From the NCBI GenBank assembly GCA_949358305.1, contig OX442314.1, positions 12,517,060 through 12,581,059 on the forward strand: a DNA stretch of 64,000 nucleotides, given 5' to 3'. The stretch is from Strigamia acuminata (taxonomy: Eukaryota > Arthropoda > Chilopoda > Geophilomorpha > Linotaeniidae). How positions within the stretch are numbered: position 1 is the stretch's first letter; each line of letters starts with the position of its first letter. Shown here one piece after another: positions 1 to 12,451 of this stretch. Made by a program: the position numbers and the translations under genes. The notes under the pieces were generated by a model. The model was given only the letters and a program-made list of their open reading frames with translations. It had not been told where the DNA came from and searched no databases.

Positions 1-476
1 TCCGTACTGCTTTTAAATTCTATGACAGGACCCACATCACTCCGCTCTGCAACAAATTACGTATTCTGACGCTGGACAACCTTCTCCTACTGAACGACCT
101 GTCGTCGATCACGGACATTCTCCGGAATCCAGATCACCCCGCGCGTTTCATCGCTGACCACTACTGCTCGGACACGGAAACCCGCTCCACCCGTCGCCAT
201 AAGTTCGAAATCGCCGCAAGAATATCTAACTACCTGATGAAGTCTTACCCGTACCGCTGTGCCTCTGACTGGAACAACCTCCCCTACGAAGTCAGATCGA
301 CCATTTTTGACTGCTCGGTTACGAGATGTTGCTTCCACTGTAAGCACATGCACAGACGCCTTCGCAATCACCTCCTGACAATACAAAAAACTACCTAATC
401 TCTGTCACCCCCTTTATTTTGTTTTTTTTCCTGTAATTTACACCCTGGGAGTGCTGTAGTACTTAATAAATAAATA
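1..476 (+). mobile_element. 5'-truncated LINE (non-LTR retrotransposon) 3' end
   Basis: Reading from base 3, an open frame runs without a stop to a TAA at 396-398 (131 residues, entering from outside the window). Its end is rich in paired basic and aromatic residues, with a TRRHKFEI stretch, a YPYRC stretch and then WNNLPYEVR. This matches the C-terminal extension found after the reverse transcriptase in CR1/Jockey-type LINEs. A short 3' UTR follows, ending in a TAAATAAATAA-type tail at about 463-476, the usual microsatellite tail of such elements. A second, independent copy at 27231-27648 (minus strand) shares the same protein motifs and tail. The reverse transcriptase itself is outside the window. 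Confidence 0.72.
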
Positions 477-477
477 A

Positions 478-640
478 TTTTTCCCGCCCCGACCCGTCCC
501 GTGTCCCGAAATATGCCAATTTTTCGAGTTCCGACCTGTCTCGTGTCCCGAAATGTGCTGAATCCAGATTTATCCAGTCCCGTCCCGTCCCGAATCCCGC
601 TGCGGGACCGGGACCGGTCCCGGTCCCGTTCTCATCCCTA
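478..640. mobile_element. GC-rich terminus of a hAT-like element (one end only)
   Basis: A C-rich block in AT-rich surroundings, built from repeats of CCCGTCCCG and GGGACCGG and containing the palindrome GGGACCGGTCCC. Its right edge, read on the minus strand, begins TAGGGATGAGAACGGGAC, which fits the YARNG-type ends of hAT transposons with their subterminal word repeats. The opposite end is not in the window; the LINE fragment abuts the left side. The family assignment is inferred from this end alone. Confidence 0.4.
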
Positions 641-816
641 AAGTGCACCCCTTTTTTATTTTTATGTAATAAATTTTGTGTTTGTTTTTCAATTGCCCCA
701 AACGTTTCAGTGTTTGTTTGTATCAGTATTTTACACTTATGATTAAAAGTTCCTCTTTCTACGTAGTTGCGCGCAGTGCGGAGAGACGGTGAAAAAATGA
801 GGTATACTTTCTCAAG

Positions 817-992
817 TATACTCTTGTTCGACTCAAGAGTGTACCCTTCTCCCATTGGTAATATGGTATTACTACTACTAGGAGAAGTAGTTCTTATTTT
901 TATTATTATTGTTACTACATTTTTGGATCACTACACCAGTGATACGTCGGCCAATGGGAGAAGGGTACACTCTTGAGTCGAACAAGAGTATA
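817..992. mobile_element. MITE with 42-bp inverted repeats (family A, copy 1)
   Basis: The first 42 bases (817-858) and last 42 bases (951-992) are near-perfect reverse complements, starting TATACTCTTGTTCGACTCAA. A TA duplication at each end fits a Tc1/mariner-type or similar non-autonomous element. A CACTACACCAGTG motif followed by CCAATGGG near the right end recurs in the copies at 12452-12832, 21583-21645 and 30709-31141. It has no coding capacity. Confidence 0.75.
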
Positions 993-1030
993 GAGAAGAA
1001 ATAGTTTGCAATTTAAATAATCCATTTATA

Positions 1031-1215
1031 CTAGGTTTACATGCACTGAATATTTCGAGTGATGCGAAAATCTAATTGTTGTGTTTACATGCAGAAAATA
1101 ATTTAATAAAAATAGTTTGAGTTCATTCGAATTAAACAACCTTCTGCGAGGGATTATTCACTATTCAAATAATCCTTGTCATCTCACTCGAAATATTCCG
1201 TGCATGTAAACTTAG
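1031..1215. mobile_element. 185-bp MITE with TTTATA target duplication
   Basis: Inverted ends CTAGGTTTACATGCACTGAA (left) and its near reverse complement at the right, each continuing through ATATTTCGAGTGA, enclose a short AT-rich centre. TTTATA occurs immediately before (1025-1030) and after (1216-1221), consistent with a 6-bp target-site duplication, though the flank is simple sequence. No coding capacity. Confidence 0.6.
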
Positions 1216-4200
1216 TTTATATAGCAAGTAATAAATATTGCTAACAAACAAATGAAGCATAAAGCCGGAACTAAGACTTATAAAGCATTCCGCCGCAATT
1301 ATCGAATATAACCCCTAGACACCTGCCGTTATTAAATTAAATATAATATTCGAGGTTGCGACAAGTTTCGTCTTTGTGTTTATTATTTACAGCAAGAGAG
1401 TTCGTGACAGATCAGTAGACTCTGAACTGTCGTGTACAAAGAAATGGGTTAAGTATTTTGTCTCCCGTATAATTATTTTAGGACTAATTTCTTTTCAGTC
1501 TCGTAGGCTTAATTATCATTTGATGTTTATGGGCTTGTTTTTATTGAGGAAGTGGAATGGCTGTTTGGGATGATGAGACTTGTCTTCTCGATTGTTCCTT
1601 TGTGTCTCGTGTGTGGCCATCAGGGAATTACTTCAAAACAGAGAAAACAAAGTTCGAGAAAGAGGTCAAAGGGGTTAAACGAGTTTACAGAGAGGAAAGG
1701 AATAAAATTTTCTTTAAGGTTTGGAACAATCGATAACTTTTTTGATTTTTTTTTTTTTTTTTTAGATTTTTTTAATAAAAAGTTTTTTTTGTCAATAGTT
1801 TATCTTGAATTTAGGTTTCGAGTGGTAAATCCAACGATATGTGATCGGTTTTTCACCTCGCAAACCCTGAGATTGTAAAAATGGGCGCTCTATAGCTGAA
1901 CTCTAAATTGGGGTCGATTAAACAAACGGAAAGGTGAAGGACAGAAAAGTTTTAAAAATCTCAAAGGTATGAAGAAGTATTTTTTTTTGTTGATGGAATT
2001 GGTACCTTTTGTGCCTTTTGTACCTTTATTTCTGCTTTTTTGTGTCAATTCTATACAAGTTGCTTCTTAATCATTGCGTGAGTTGTGGAAGATATTATTT
2101 TTTTTTTTGTGCTATAATTATTGTGATGTAATTATAGTCGTTGGCAAACGTTCTTTGACCTTTCTAGTTTTTACAAAAAGTTTGCTACGTGTGATTAAGG
2201 CAATTAAAAAAAGGAAAAAGATTATATCAGAAAATTAAGGCAAAATAGTAGTGGTTTTCGGGTTGTGTGCACACAACACGCAATGAACAGATTGTTTTAA
2301 TTTGGGGAATGTGTTGTATCTTTCAGTAAATTTAGTAAAATGTAATTTGAAATGTGCGGATAGCATACCGGTAGTTTGATTAGTCAATGCACAGTAATTT
2401 GGTTAGAACAGCGGTCGGCAACAGGCGGATCCAGACCGCGGAAGGTCGAAACTTGGACTGCGGTGACATTTTAGCGACGTTTTTCCCTCTGTTTCTTTGG
2501 TTTTTTGGTGTTTTTTTTTCTTGTTTTTCCTGTTTTTTTTTTCGTTTTTTTTTAGGTTTTATTGGTATTTTTTGGGTTGTGTCTCTTTATTGGGGGGTTT
2601 ATTTGGTTTTTAAGTTTATTTTTTTCTGTTTTCTTAGGTTTTTAGTAAGGTTTTTAAGTGATTTTTTTCTGGACCTCGATAAAAATTTTCAATAGTATCC
2701 GGACCTCACTTAAAATTACTTGCCGACCCCTGGGTTAGAATAAACATTTTGCTGTTTTTTAAATTTTTTTTTTAAGTGATGTAAGAGGTCGAGTGGAACG
2801 TAAAAGAAGTTACATCTTGCCACTACATCTTCATTAAAGAGAAACGCATAAAAATTTCGGGTGTAAATTAATTTATGGGGTGCGGGAAGGAGGAATTATA
2901 GTTGAATCTTGTTATTACGAACTTTGTTATGAAATTTTTTGCTATTTTTATAGTTATATAGGACCATTTTGTGAAATTACTTCTCATTATAACGAATTTT
3001 GCGTTTCATTGTTTAGGTCCAGCGAGAAAATTAATTACAAGGGAAATGTTTTTAAAAAAAAAAGATTTTGTTTTTTTAAATTTAATTTAAATTACATATT
3101 TTTTTGTTGTAAATATTCGGGGTGTATTTTCTACTTTTCTTCATTTTATTGTGTGATTACGACCTGTTTTGTGGGGTCATTGATTTTTACGTTGTCGGTG
3201 TCTGTTGAGATTAGATTTAAGACCGCGACACGAACTTTGTTCGACAAAATAGATTTTTCTTATTTTTTTCTATGAAATGAAAGCGACAGGAAAAGGACAG
3301 TTGGTGATAAATGTATCAAGAAATGTAATTAATCCCACTGATTTCTTTTGCGAGTACTGGTACAGCTTTGAAGTGATTAATTCTAATTTATTCTTTTTTT
3401 CGAGGCTAAATTAATCATTGTGGGATTTTTTTTTATTGATTTGAAAACCGTTCTTTTGGCGCGTTTTCATTGAACTAACGTATTTAATAAGTCTTGTCAA
3501 GTGGTTTATGCATTTTTATTCCTCACTTTATTTGATACTATTTGTTTGTCGGGCAAATCAGACAAATGAAAACGAGCAGTGGATTCGTATTCTCTTCAGG
3601 GTTTGCCTCAACTACTTTGAACAGACTTCGCACGAGTTTCGATTAAATTAAGCTTTGTTTTTTCTTTTTCTCTCTCACAGCCGCACAGTACATCTACTGC
3701 CTAACGCTATCCACTAATTCCTTCCGACTCACCTTAACTGGCAGAAGGGGGAATCTAATTTCACACATGTCGTCTTCATTCTTTGACATTTCTCACTGGA
3801 TTTCTCTACATTTAATATCGATTTAAAAGTTTCCACCGTGAAAAAGAAAATTATATTTTTTTTTTATATAATTAATTTGAGGTGGAAATACACTAGGTTA
3901 GTTTATAACAACTGCTTAAGGTTATACGGAGTTTTAAATAAGAAAAAGACTTTTTTTCTGAAAGATGATAAATCTTAATATGAAAAAAAAAATTTCATAT
4001 TTCTAGAAGTCGTAGTTTTGCAATATAGCAAATGCTTGACGGCGAATATGAGAAAATAGATTAGTTTTTAGAAGATTGGAAGGAAAAAATGTAATCTACC
4101 TTACAGCAAACTGAAAGTTTGTTTTGATGCCTGGTGCGAGATGATAGTATTTCTCTTTTAGTGGCACCACTGCAACTTCAATGCACTTGAAAAAGAATTT

Positions 4201-5324
4201 TTTTTTAAAAAATAAATTGAATTTATTACGATTGTTTATTGATATTTTAGACAAATTGATTTCTTTTCATCCATTGGCTACTTGTTAACCCGATGATGCA
4301 CAGTCGCTTGTGTGAAAAGTAAAATTTAGTGCTTGCTAAGTTGATATGAAGGAAGGAAGGAAAGACAATAAATTTCAATAAAGACATGTTGGAAATACGG
4401 TGTTGGAATTGATTAAAACAAATTCTTAATGGAAATTTAGTAGCGAAAGTTTGATAAATTTGTTTTCACTTGATTTTATCTTGACAGAAAAGATTAATGA
4501 ATTTTATTTCTAGGGGGGAGGTGGGGGAGTTTCTTTTTTTATTTTTAAATATGCAAATATTGAAGTTACACATTTTTTTCGTGGGTATCATAAGTCAAAA
4601 ATCTTAGGTAACAATTATTCACGGTTTTTGAGTTTTCAAAGACTGCTACATTGTGGGCAAGTCGTCGTCTTTAATGCCAGGTAGTGCTTTTACGGGTTGG
4701 TGAATTTTAACCGACATTCACTCAAGCATATAGTTTCAGAGTGAAAGTGAGCTTGATGGAAGTGCTTGCGAATAATGGTATTAAAATTTTCTAAGCAGAC
4801 ACGCATTCCAACAGTGAACTATGAAGTCATCTAGAAACCACATCAAAATAGGCACTGGGCTCTGCGAAGCAGTCACAAATTATCACCAGGTGATTGGTGT
4901 GGCTAACATTAATAATTGTGCATCACAATGCAAAATTCTGTGAAACATGTGTAAAGAATTGTTCAAGAATATACTGCAAAGTTGGATTTGCGTGGCAGGA
5001 TGGGCATTGTTTATATTTGTCAAGGGAAATACAAGTATGCCTGGAGAAATTGGTGGAGCGAGAAGATGGAACAGGGAATGCATGTGACCACAAGTCATAT
5101 GAGTTGAGAAATATTAGATTTACTCGTTTTCATTGATCCGTCTGAACCTGACTTTGTTAAGTAAATATTTCCTTAGGCAGATGACATGTATTTGGTCTTG
5201 TAGCGTTGTGACCTTCGAGCGACCAATGGTCACTTACTAATGATTCGCAGCTCTTTCACATTTTGTGGGAAAAGGGCAAGGCAGTTTCAGAAATCGACAT
5301 ACGGACAATATTTGAAGTCAGTTT

Positions 5325-5400
5325 TACAAAATGTATTATTATTATTTGCAAACCAATAGCATGCAAAAATGTATTACAAAATGCATTCTGTAAATAAACT
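5325..5400. repeat. Dispersed repeat R4 fragment
   Basis: Contains ACAAAATGTATTATTATTAT, then TTTGCAAACCAATAG, then AAAATGTATTACAAAATGCA. The same order (AAAATGTATT, TTTGCAAA-CAATG, AAAATGTATTA) is seen at 35219-35280, and related words occur at 13517-13607 and 58189-58275. Probably a degraded non-autonomous transposon; family unknown. Confidence 0.45.
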
Positions 5401-5487
5401 GTAGTGACTAGACCAGACTTCTGTTACTATGGCTACGTCAAGATTGTGACCCTTATTCAGGCTGAATCCGCGATAACATCAACTAAT

Positions 5488-5530
5488 GCAGTTGACCGGT
5501 AATCACGAGATCTGCGGTTCGATTCTCACT
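5488..5530 (+). other. Possible tRNA-derived (SINE-like) segment
   Basis: GGTTCGATTC at 5516-5525 matches the RNA polymerase III B-box consensus, and the preceding bases are loosely tRNA-like. I could not fold a convincing cloverleaf and the T-stem pairs poorly, so this is at best a remnant of a tRNA-derived SINE. Confidence 0.2.
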
Positions 5531-6174
5531 TGGATTTTTTATTTAGCAACCAGACACGACCAGTTGTGCAGAATTTCCACTTTTTCGAATCGATTATTTT
5601 TCCGTTTATATCTATTTTCTTTCTTTTAGTAAATTGGCCACTTGAGAATACGCGAAACATTTCCTCCGATATGCAGAATATCGTGTTCTTCTCTTCTTGG
5701 TTTATACTTTTGCTTTGAAGCACGAACGGAATACTTTGACATAGGAATAAGAAGTGTATTAGAAGGCAAAAGAGTGCAAACGATTTGGAAGTAACGAGGA
5801 CGATGCACCGCATTCCAACATCTTTTGAAACTTCTTCTTTGATAAGCACTTCTAGCGTCCGTCCCTCCACGCTCACTCTCGCCAAAGAGTATAAACTCGA
5901 AGGCAGAGAAGAGAAGCGGGTTGAAGTGATAAGAAAACCAGTCGTTTACCTCGTGATGGTTTCGTACTCTCAAGTTGAGCCGTGTACTTGGTGTGTTTTG
6001 TGTTTATCATCTTTCACCGATTGTTAAAACTGTCGTCATAAAGGGGGAATTGGAGGCGACGCCATGATTATTATTGTTGTTTACTCTAAATAAACAATAA
6101 CTGCTTCAAAATTGTACTTATGATCGAGATGTTTGCTACCGATCTATCGGAAATCCAAGATGGCTGCCAACAAT

Positions 6175-6308
6175 ACCCGATTTGCACGAGTTTTCTCGTT
6201 AAACTAAGATTTAAACGACCTATTTTGGTCGTTTATTTTCAGCCCGTTTAAACCCATTTAAACGAGCCTTTAAACGAGAATCTCGTTTAAAAGTTCGTGC
6301 AAACGGGT
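6175..6308. repeat. Imperfect inverted repeat rich in GTTTAAACG words
   Basis: The left end ACCCGATTTGCACGAG and the right end (reverse complement ACCCGTTTGCACGAAC) form an imperfect inverted repeat. The interior is almost entirely the words TTTAAACG and CGTTTAAA. It looks like a small non-autonomous transposon with subterminal word repeats; no clear target duplication was found. Confidence 0.45.
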
Positions 6309-7735
6309 TTAAACGATCGTTTAGGAGTTATTGAATGCGCCTACTGTTCCAATGTAAGCTATTGCGTACGTGTGCTTTCATTTGCAATCGATCTAAATCA
6401 GTTTCAATTCTGTGACATCCGAACTGTAAGGTGACTTTTAATTATTCTAAATACGATTTCGAGTTGTTTAAGTGCAACACCGGTGTCGAGATGTTGATTG
6501 ACAATTGAATTTCACAGATAGGGAGAAATAGAAATAAGTAAATGAAATTTGAGTGGGGGGGGGGGGGGGAAACTTTCTACGAAAGGCATCAAGTTGCAAA
6601 CAGTACTCGTTTTCGCTCCCAGGTGGTGGTGAAAATGTATTCGAGATCGCTTTCGTACTGGGGAGGCAAATGCGTTTACACTCCTCTGGGCATGGATCTC
6701 TAACCGAATCTTGGGTTGCACTTTTCAAGATATTTTGTTATAAGAATGTTTTTTGTTGTTTGGGAATGGGAAAAGAAAAAAAGCTTTGTTTTGTATTTTG
6801 TCTTCAGGGATGATTCTAGGGGTTAAAGAAGCGTTTAATGAGAAAATGGGACATTATTTTAGGAGAAAAGTAATTTGTTTTAATGGCTAGAGAGTTATTA
6901 AATGTTGTTCAATTTGCTTCTAATTGATTTTTACTGCTTTTTACTGAATTATTAAAACACTTGAAGGAGATACGGATCTCATCATTCTGAATCTGATTTA
7001 TGGTTTTTTCATGAGTTATGAATAGAGTGGTTATTGATCATTTTTATGAAGAATTCGTGAGTTGGGGATAAATGATCAAACATGTCGTGATCATAAAATG
7101 CGACTAAATAGACAATAAAAGTGGGGTAAAGTTGATTAAGGGCATTAAAAATGGCTTATGTTTGATGAAGAGTGCTTTCTAACGGTACATATATATATCA
7201 TAATCGTCTTTTTATGTTGTGATAATAATATTATCATTTGAGGTTTACATTTAAATTTGGGATGATGGATGAAAAATGATTTTTACGACAAAGTGACACT
7301 GTGTGGGTTGGTTTTTTTGTGTCTGGTTTTGGCAGTTGTTTACTGATATTTAAATTTGAAAGTTTTACTTTGGAAATGTTATTCTATCTGCGAGTAAAAT
7401 CTTCACTGAAGGCAATGAATTGCAAGTTTGTAGTGACATTGACCAATGGGGAGATAGAGAAAAAGAAAATGAAAAAGAAATTCCTGTGAGAGATCTGGAG
7501 AAAACAGGGTGACATCATTCAATTTTCAAGGAGATCAAGAATTGGCCGACAGAAATTTTCATATTTGATTTTTACTTTATTTTTGATATTTTTTTGTTGT
7601 CATAGGAAATGTGCGATACAAAATGGTGACGAGTTCTTATGTCAATTGTTTGAGTGCTTTTTTGGTTGCCCACTTTAAAGGTTTCCACAATTTCGAGGTG
7701 CAGAAAGTAAGTTTTTACAAATTTAAATATATCGC
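6309..7735. other. Non-coding stretch; homopolymer G run
   Basis: No gene is supported. The only notable feature is an uninterrupted run of 15 G at 6555-6569, able in principle to form a quadruplex and also prone to assembly error. Short open frames across it are low-complexity by-products. Confidence 0.5.
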
Positions 7736-8009
7736 CAGCAGGATTTAAGTATAAGCAAAATAAGCAGTTGCTTAGGGGCCCACCCACCGGTGGCTCCGGA
7801 ATTCTATTGATAAAGTTATAACCGAACATTTGCATTTAGCAAATGTCCGACTTCTTTTAATAAAGCATATATTTTCATAGAATAAAAGTCTGAGTCATTC
7901 AACATAAGTTACGTAATTTTTTATATTTTTTAAAATTAAATTTTTTTTGGGAGGGGCTAAAATATTTTGTGCTTAGGGGCGGGCCCCTCAATACCTAAAT
8001 CCGGCCTTG
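7736..8009. mobile_element. Probable MITE with GGATTTA / GGGGCCC ends
   Basis: Left: GCAGGATTTAAGTATAAGC, then GCTTAGGGGCCCACC. Right, read on the minus strand: CAAGGCCGGATTTAGGTATT, then GAGGGGCCC and GCCCCTAAGCAC. The ends are imperfect inverted repeats about 45 bp long around an AT-rich centre. The CAAGGCCGGATTTA end resembles hAT-type termini; no clear target duplication was seen. Confidence 0.5.
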
Positions 8010-11000
8010 GTTGGGTTGTATCGCAAACATAATTTAATCTTTAAATTCGAATTATTGAATTAAAAATTGAATGTTTGAAATCTGTTTTCAAACATGTAAT
8101 TTCGCTGCCGATAAATTAATGAGATTCTCGCGTGCACCAAACCGATTTACGAATTTTGATTCAATATTTATTTTTTTCTTCAAATGACTTTGATTGAAAT
8201 AAACGTCAATTAATTTTAATTTCGATTTGTTTTGAGTGATAAAAGATAAAAAAAAAATCGATCGGAAAGAGAATTATTTTAGTTGGAAATAGCAATCAAT
8301 GGAAAGTTGTTGATTGAATTTTCCGATCCAGTTGTAATGATGTTGCCCGGCAATGGAAAACCTAAAGAGGAATTGAATGGATTGACTTCACCTCCGGGTG
8401 ATTAAAATGGCGTTGAAGTGTAATTAAGGAGTGTAGAAGCACTTAAACATGTCGCCTAAAGTCTGTTACAGGTGAAGCATGTTTTTATTTTTTATTTTTA
8501 ACTTGTTTTTAAACCTTTGGTTGTCAAAAGTCAAACGTGTTTGCCTCTCGCTTGGGATGAGGCTACACTACAGTGTTATTAAAGCGTAAAATCTGATTAA
8601 GTTTAAAAGGATTTTTCAAGAAGATGAAAAAATCTATTTCCGGGCTGATGGATGTTTGATGTTGGATTTTTGCAATTTTTGAATTTAAATTTCTTACAAG
8701 ATTAAAGTGGCCAACGATGGAATAAAGTGAACTTTTTATTTATTTATTTATTTACTTTTTTTATTCGAGTAAACAATAGTTTTGTAGTGTACACACAAAT
8801 GCCATCTATTCACATGTGAATTCATTTCAAGCCAATAAAACGTAAAGCTGCTCGTTTTCTCGAGCGAAAAGGCAAGAAAAGTGGAAAAAAGAATGGTAAA
8901 AGTCCGTCTTTTTTTCTCTCTCTCCACCTCTTGTCTTCATTGTGCAAACTAATGGAATTGATTCGAGTGGAAAGAAAGTTTTAAATCAGTTTTTACGCTT
9001 CAATATTACACGCTGCATAAAGTGGCTTAGAATTAAAAAATAAAACGGTTTAATTTATGAATTGATTCCCACGCGATACCCATACTAGTCAAATCCATAT
9101 ATCCTCATACTCCTGTGAAATCGGATAAAATTAAAATATTTGGATTGACCTCAAATTAAATCTAGTTTTAATTAAACCTTGACATTTTTAAGCAGTTAAA
9201 TAGATACATCTGAAGAAAGTACACACAAAATTTCATGCCAATCGGGTTTAAAATAATAAAAATAGAAGCATATTTGTAAGGTTTGGGGTTTTATCATTTA
9301 TTATTATTAATTATGTAATGTTTTATTTAATATTTGTTAGTCACAGTATCATAGTGTTAAGTTTATGTTATCTGAACAGTGCTTATTTTTAGTTACAGTG
9401 TGTTATGTCATGTGCGTCATTTTTATGTGCCATAGTATTGTTCTTTTGTTATATTAGTTTTCCTTTTAAATCAAAACATTAAGTTTGTATCAGTTGCTGC
9501 TTGCTTTCAAAGAGTAAAAACATCAAAAACACTTTGTGCCCAAAAGAGAATACATTTATTTCTCCGTTGGTTTTCACTAACCACACGAACCCACCGAGAG
9601 CAGTACCGGATCATCACATATTTCAAAATAACATTTGATTCATATATCCTCATACCAGCAAACCCCCTCCCCCCATTAAGGCGTTACGTAATTTATGGAC
9701 GGCCCCTAGGTAGTTTCATTTGTATAGATAATAAAATTCGTGTTCTGAACGACGAGTCTATAATCACATCTAACTAAGCTTGGGTACTGCATTGAAAATG
9801 CTAAAGATTTGAGGATTTGATGCGATGATTGGCTTTTCCCGTACTGTTTTCATTTTTGTTCGCAATTTCGATTTGCCGCGATCAAGGAGAAATTAGATGG
9901 GAGGAATTTCTAAGTTATTATGGGATCAAAGGATAGGAAAAAAGAGGCTTTGGTAAAGGGATGCTTAGAGAGACAGAAGAGAATAGGAGTTTTATATTTT
10001 GAGCTGCAGCCGCTCAAGATTTTCTTTGTAACGATCCTGCAGGGATTTACAAGCTGGGAACGTTATATAGATGGATATTTTTCGTGAAGGAAAAACTTCT
10101 TTTGTGGCTTGTAATTGGAATTTAAGATGATTTTTTTTCCTTAAGGAATTTCAAACAATAAGTATAGACTTTTTTTATTTATTATAAAATTTGACATTTT
10201 TTTTTAACTATTATTTTTTTAATGAAATGGACGGGGAAACGGTAATTTTATATCTATTCACATGATTGATGATATTTGGGCGAGTTTTGAACAAAAACTT
10301 TGTACCGATATATACATATATATTATTTATATGGATAAAAAATGCTCCAATGCATGACGCTAATGAAATTTCCCGTCTTGGCTTGAAGAAAGAAAAAAAT
10401 TCGTTTTGTTTTTATTTTGTGGCATTTTTGCATTGAATGTATCCGCAATTGCGCATATGAAACTAAAAATTGATTTAAATTTATATTTTTTGTTCCCATT
10501 TGTAAAATTCGAGGCAAATTTCTGATTTTAATATTTAATAAGTGAATTTATTTTAATTTGATTAAAAGTGTTAATTTTTGAGAGCTACGTGAGATGAAAT
10601 TGCTTGCAACTGATCTAATGGGCGGCTTCTCTGCGGTACAGTTTTTGCATTTATTTTAAAATCCGTGGAAATGCGGCTTCTCTGCGGGGCGCCGTGAGGG
10701 AAAGAAACCACGGCGGTGTTTGCTGGGACGGGTTTAATGGGCTTGTTATTAAATTATTTGGAAATATGCCCAGATTTCATTGTGTGCTTATTTTTTTAAG
10801 GACCACTTTTGTCACAAGGGACGCAGTTTTGTTTATATTTTTCACGGAGACTTGTTTGAAACCATTTTCTTGATTTGAATTTTTTTATTTTTTAGATTGA
10901 ATTTTGGTTATTTGCCAAGAAATAGTCACTCGTCGAATCGACGTTGTTGTTGTTGTAAAGTTGTTGCTAAGGTTGTGTTTTATAATTCCCAACATGGGGA

Positions 11001-11458
11001 ATGAATTGGACTTGGTCGTTTCTATTGTGCGGTTGCAATCTTAACCCCCTCACAGCCTTTATTGTCTGTCCCTACAGAAAAGATTTATTGAAAGGATTGT
11101 ACTTGTTTGAAGAGTGGAAGAATGCGAGTTCTTGACCTTGTACGAAGAATCGAGCTTTGATACTTTGCTCAAGAGAAACAGCAGCGCCCGTATGTTGCAA
11201 TTCAATAAAAATCAATTTGAGCTTCTCTTAAGGACTTTTATTGATTGTTTGGTAGTGGTAGTTAGAGAAGTTGAGAAAAAAACTTTTTGTTGTTGTTTTG
11301 AAAATAGGGGTTTGTTCCCGGGAAACCGACCGAAAAATTAAGGTATCGAAAACTGAAAAATTGGGAATAAAAGTTGTATCGTAGTCTTTGAGTCATGGCG
11401 ACGTTATAATTTGTTACATATTCTAACATTGAAATGGCGAATTTGGTCTATCTGAAAC
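8010..11458. other. Non-coding stretch
   Basis: AT-rich, no gene supported. It contains one copy of dispersed repeat R3 (about 8841-9012) and a short direct repeat, GCGGCTTCTCTGCGG, occurring twice at 10622 and 10673. The rest shows nothing recognisable. Confidence 0.55.
8841..9012. repeat. Dispersed repeat R3, copy 1
   Basis: Begins CGTAAAGCTGCTCGTTTTCT, continues with a CGAGCGAAAA block and AAAGAATGG, and ends with TTTTTACGCTTCA. The copy at 23441-23590 has the same order: CGTAAAAGCTGCTCGTTTTC, CAAGCAAAA, AAAGAATGG, then TTTTTACGCTTCA. The start and end are partly inverted relative to each other (CGTAAA/TTTACG), suggesting a degraded MITE. Confidence 0.5.
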
Positions 11459-11611
11459 GATGCAAAATCTATCAATAGACGTTTAAAAATGTCTAAAATG
11501 ATGCAAGGCCCATCAATAGACGTCTAAAAATGTCCAAAATGATGAAACATAGATAGATAGAAAAGAAAGACGTCTAAAATGATGGAACATAAATAAGAAG
11601 TAGTCTAAAAT
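11459..11611. repeat. Tandem repeat, four units of 31-41 bp
   Basis: Four head-to-tail units start with GATG and end TCTAAAAT or TCCAAAAT: 11459-11499 and 11500-11540 (41 bp each), 11541-11580 (40 bp) and 11581-11611 (31 bp, truncated). The first two share ATCAATAGACGT. A small minisatellite with no coding sense. Confidence 0.75.
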
Positions 11612-11613
11612 GA

Positions 11614-11840
11614 CTAGGGATTGCAGTACAGGTTTCAGTATCGGTTCCAATACTGGTATTGGTACCGGGATTCAGTACCAGTCTTGGTATTGAAGTTTTT
11701 TTCTGTCGGTGCTGAGGGCCGGTATTAGTACCGTAAGCTTTTCTTGGTTAGGTTAGTTAATGAAAAACATCGAAAATAATTTTAGTACCGATAGACTGAT
11801 TTACCGAGAGCACTGGACTTTTCGGTCCCGACAACATGGA
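11614..11840. mobile_element. hAT-like element end with GGTACCGG words
   Basis: Starts CTAGGGATTGCAGTACAGG and is filled with variants of GGTACCGG, CAGTATCGG and GGTATTGG. Terminal TAGGGATTGC followed by subterminal word repeats is typical of hAT elements. The opposite inverted end was not found nearby, so this is a fragment or a diverged copy. Confidence 0.4.
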
Positions 11841-12092
11841 AGTAAGAAACCCTATTTGCAAATAAACACGAGTTTTTGCTTTTTTTGATGGTTTTAATGA
11901 GGATTTTCATTCCATTTAGATTTATTGTGCCTGTGTGTTTGATGAATGTTAAAATTAGCTTAGAGAGTAAAATACCGGGATAGCAACCGTAATTCAATTT
12001 TGTATTTTTTTGTTATCATTTTTTGTTTTGTTTTTAAACTTGACTTGTTCTTCTATTTTTTTTCTTCATTGTTTTGTGGAACTGATGGAGCA

Positions 12093-12165
12093 CGGCCAAC
12101 AAACTCGCAGTTCTCCCCAAGGCAGCGAGGCGTTAATTCGACATGGGACCTTGACGCGTGCTTTT
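12093..12165 (-). repeat. Dispersed repeat R5 (SINE-like), copy 1
   Basis: Read on the minus strand it contains CAAGGTCCCATGTCGAATTA, then CGCCTCGCTGCCTTGGGGAG. About 50 bases align with 57467-57535 on the plus strand, at roughly four in five positions. Both ends fade into unrelated sequence. Possibly a tRNA-related SINE remnant; no internal promoter could be confirmed. Confidence 0.45.
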
Positions 12166-12451
12166 CTCGGTAGTAATTTGCCAACATATTTACCGCACAT
12201 ATATATTTCTCACCTAAAAATAACCCCTGGATCTTTATACAACATAATTGGCCACAGAAATCACTTCTAACAGCTCGTTAATCAAGAAATTAATTAAAAC
12301 ATCGCGTCTAGTGTGTAGACTGGACATGACATCGGCACCTCATTGTGACCACTACTAATAGAAGTGAAAACCGAGAAATAAATAACAAAAATAGGACAAA
12401 TTAAGTTAGTTGAAATAATTAACTAATTTATTATTTAAAAAAAATGAATTT

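Larger units (their letters stand above)
1222..6174. other. AT-rich stretch without a defensible gene
   Basis: Nearly 5 kb of T-rich sequence with many poly-T and poly-A runs. Open frames near 1552-1878, 2387-2695 and 2880-3275 translate to F/L/Y-rich low-complexity peptides caused by the T-runs and are not credible genes. Within it are a fragment of dispersed repeat R4 (about 5325-5400) and a weak tRNA-like B box (5516-5525). Nothing else was recognised. Confidence 0.6.

Noticed and set aside
1552-3275. Three plus-strand frames of 100-130 residues rich in F, Y, L and C
   Set aside because: Created by T-runs; no domain, no start context and no splice structure.
5488-5530. tRNA gene
   Set aside because: B box only; no cloverleaf or anticodon arm could be folded, so it is kept only as a weak SINE-like mark.
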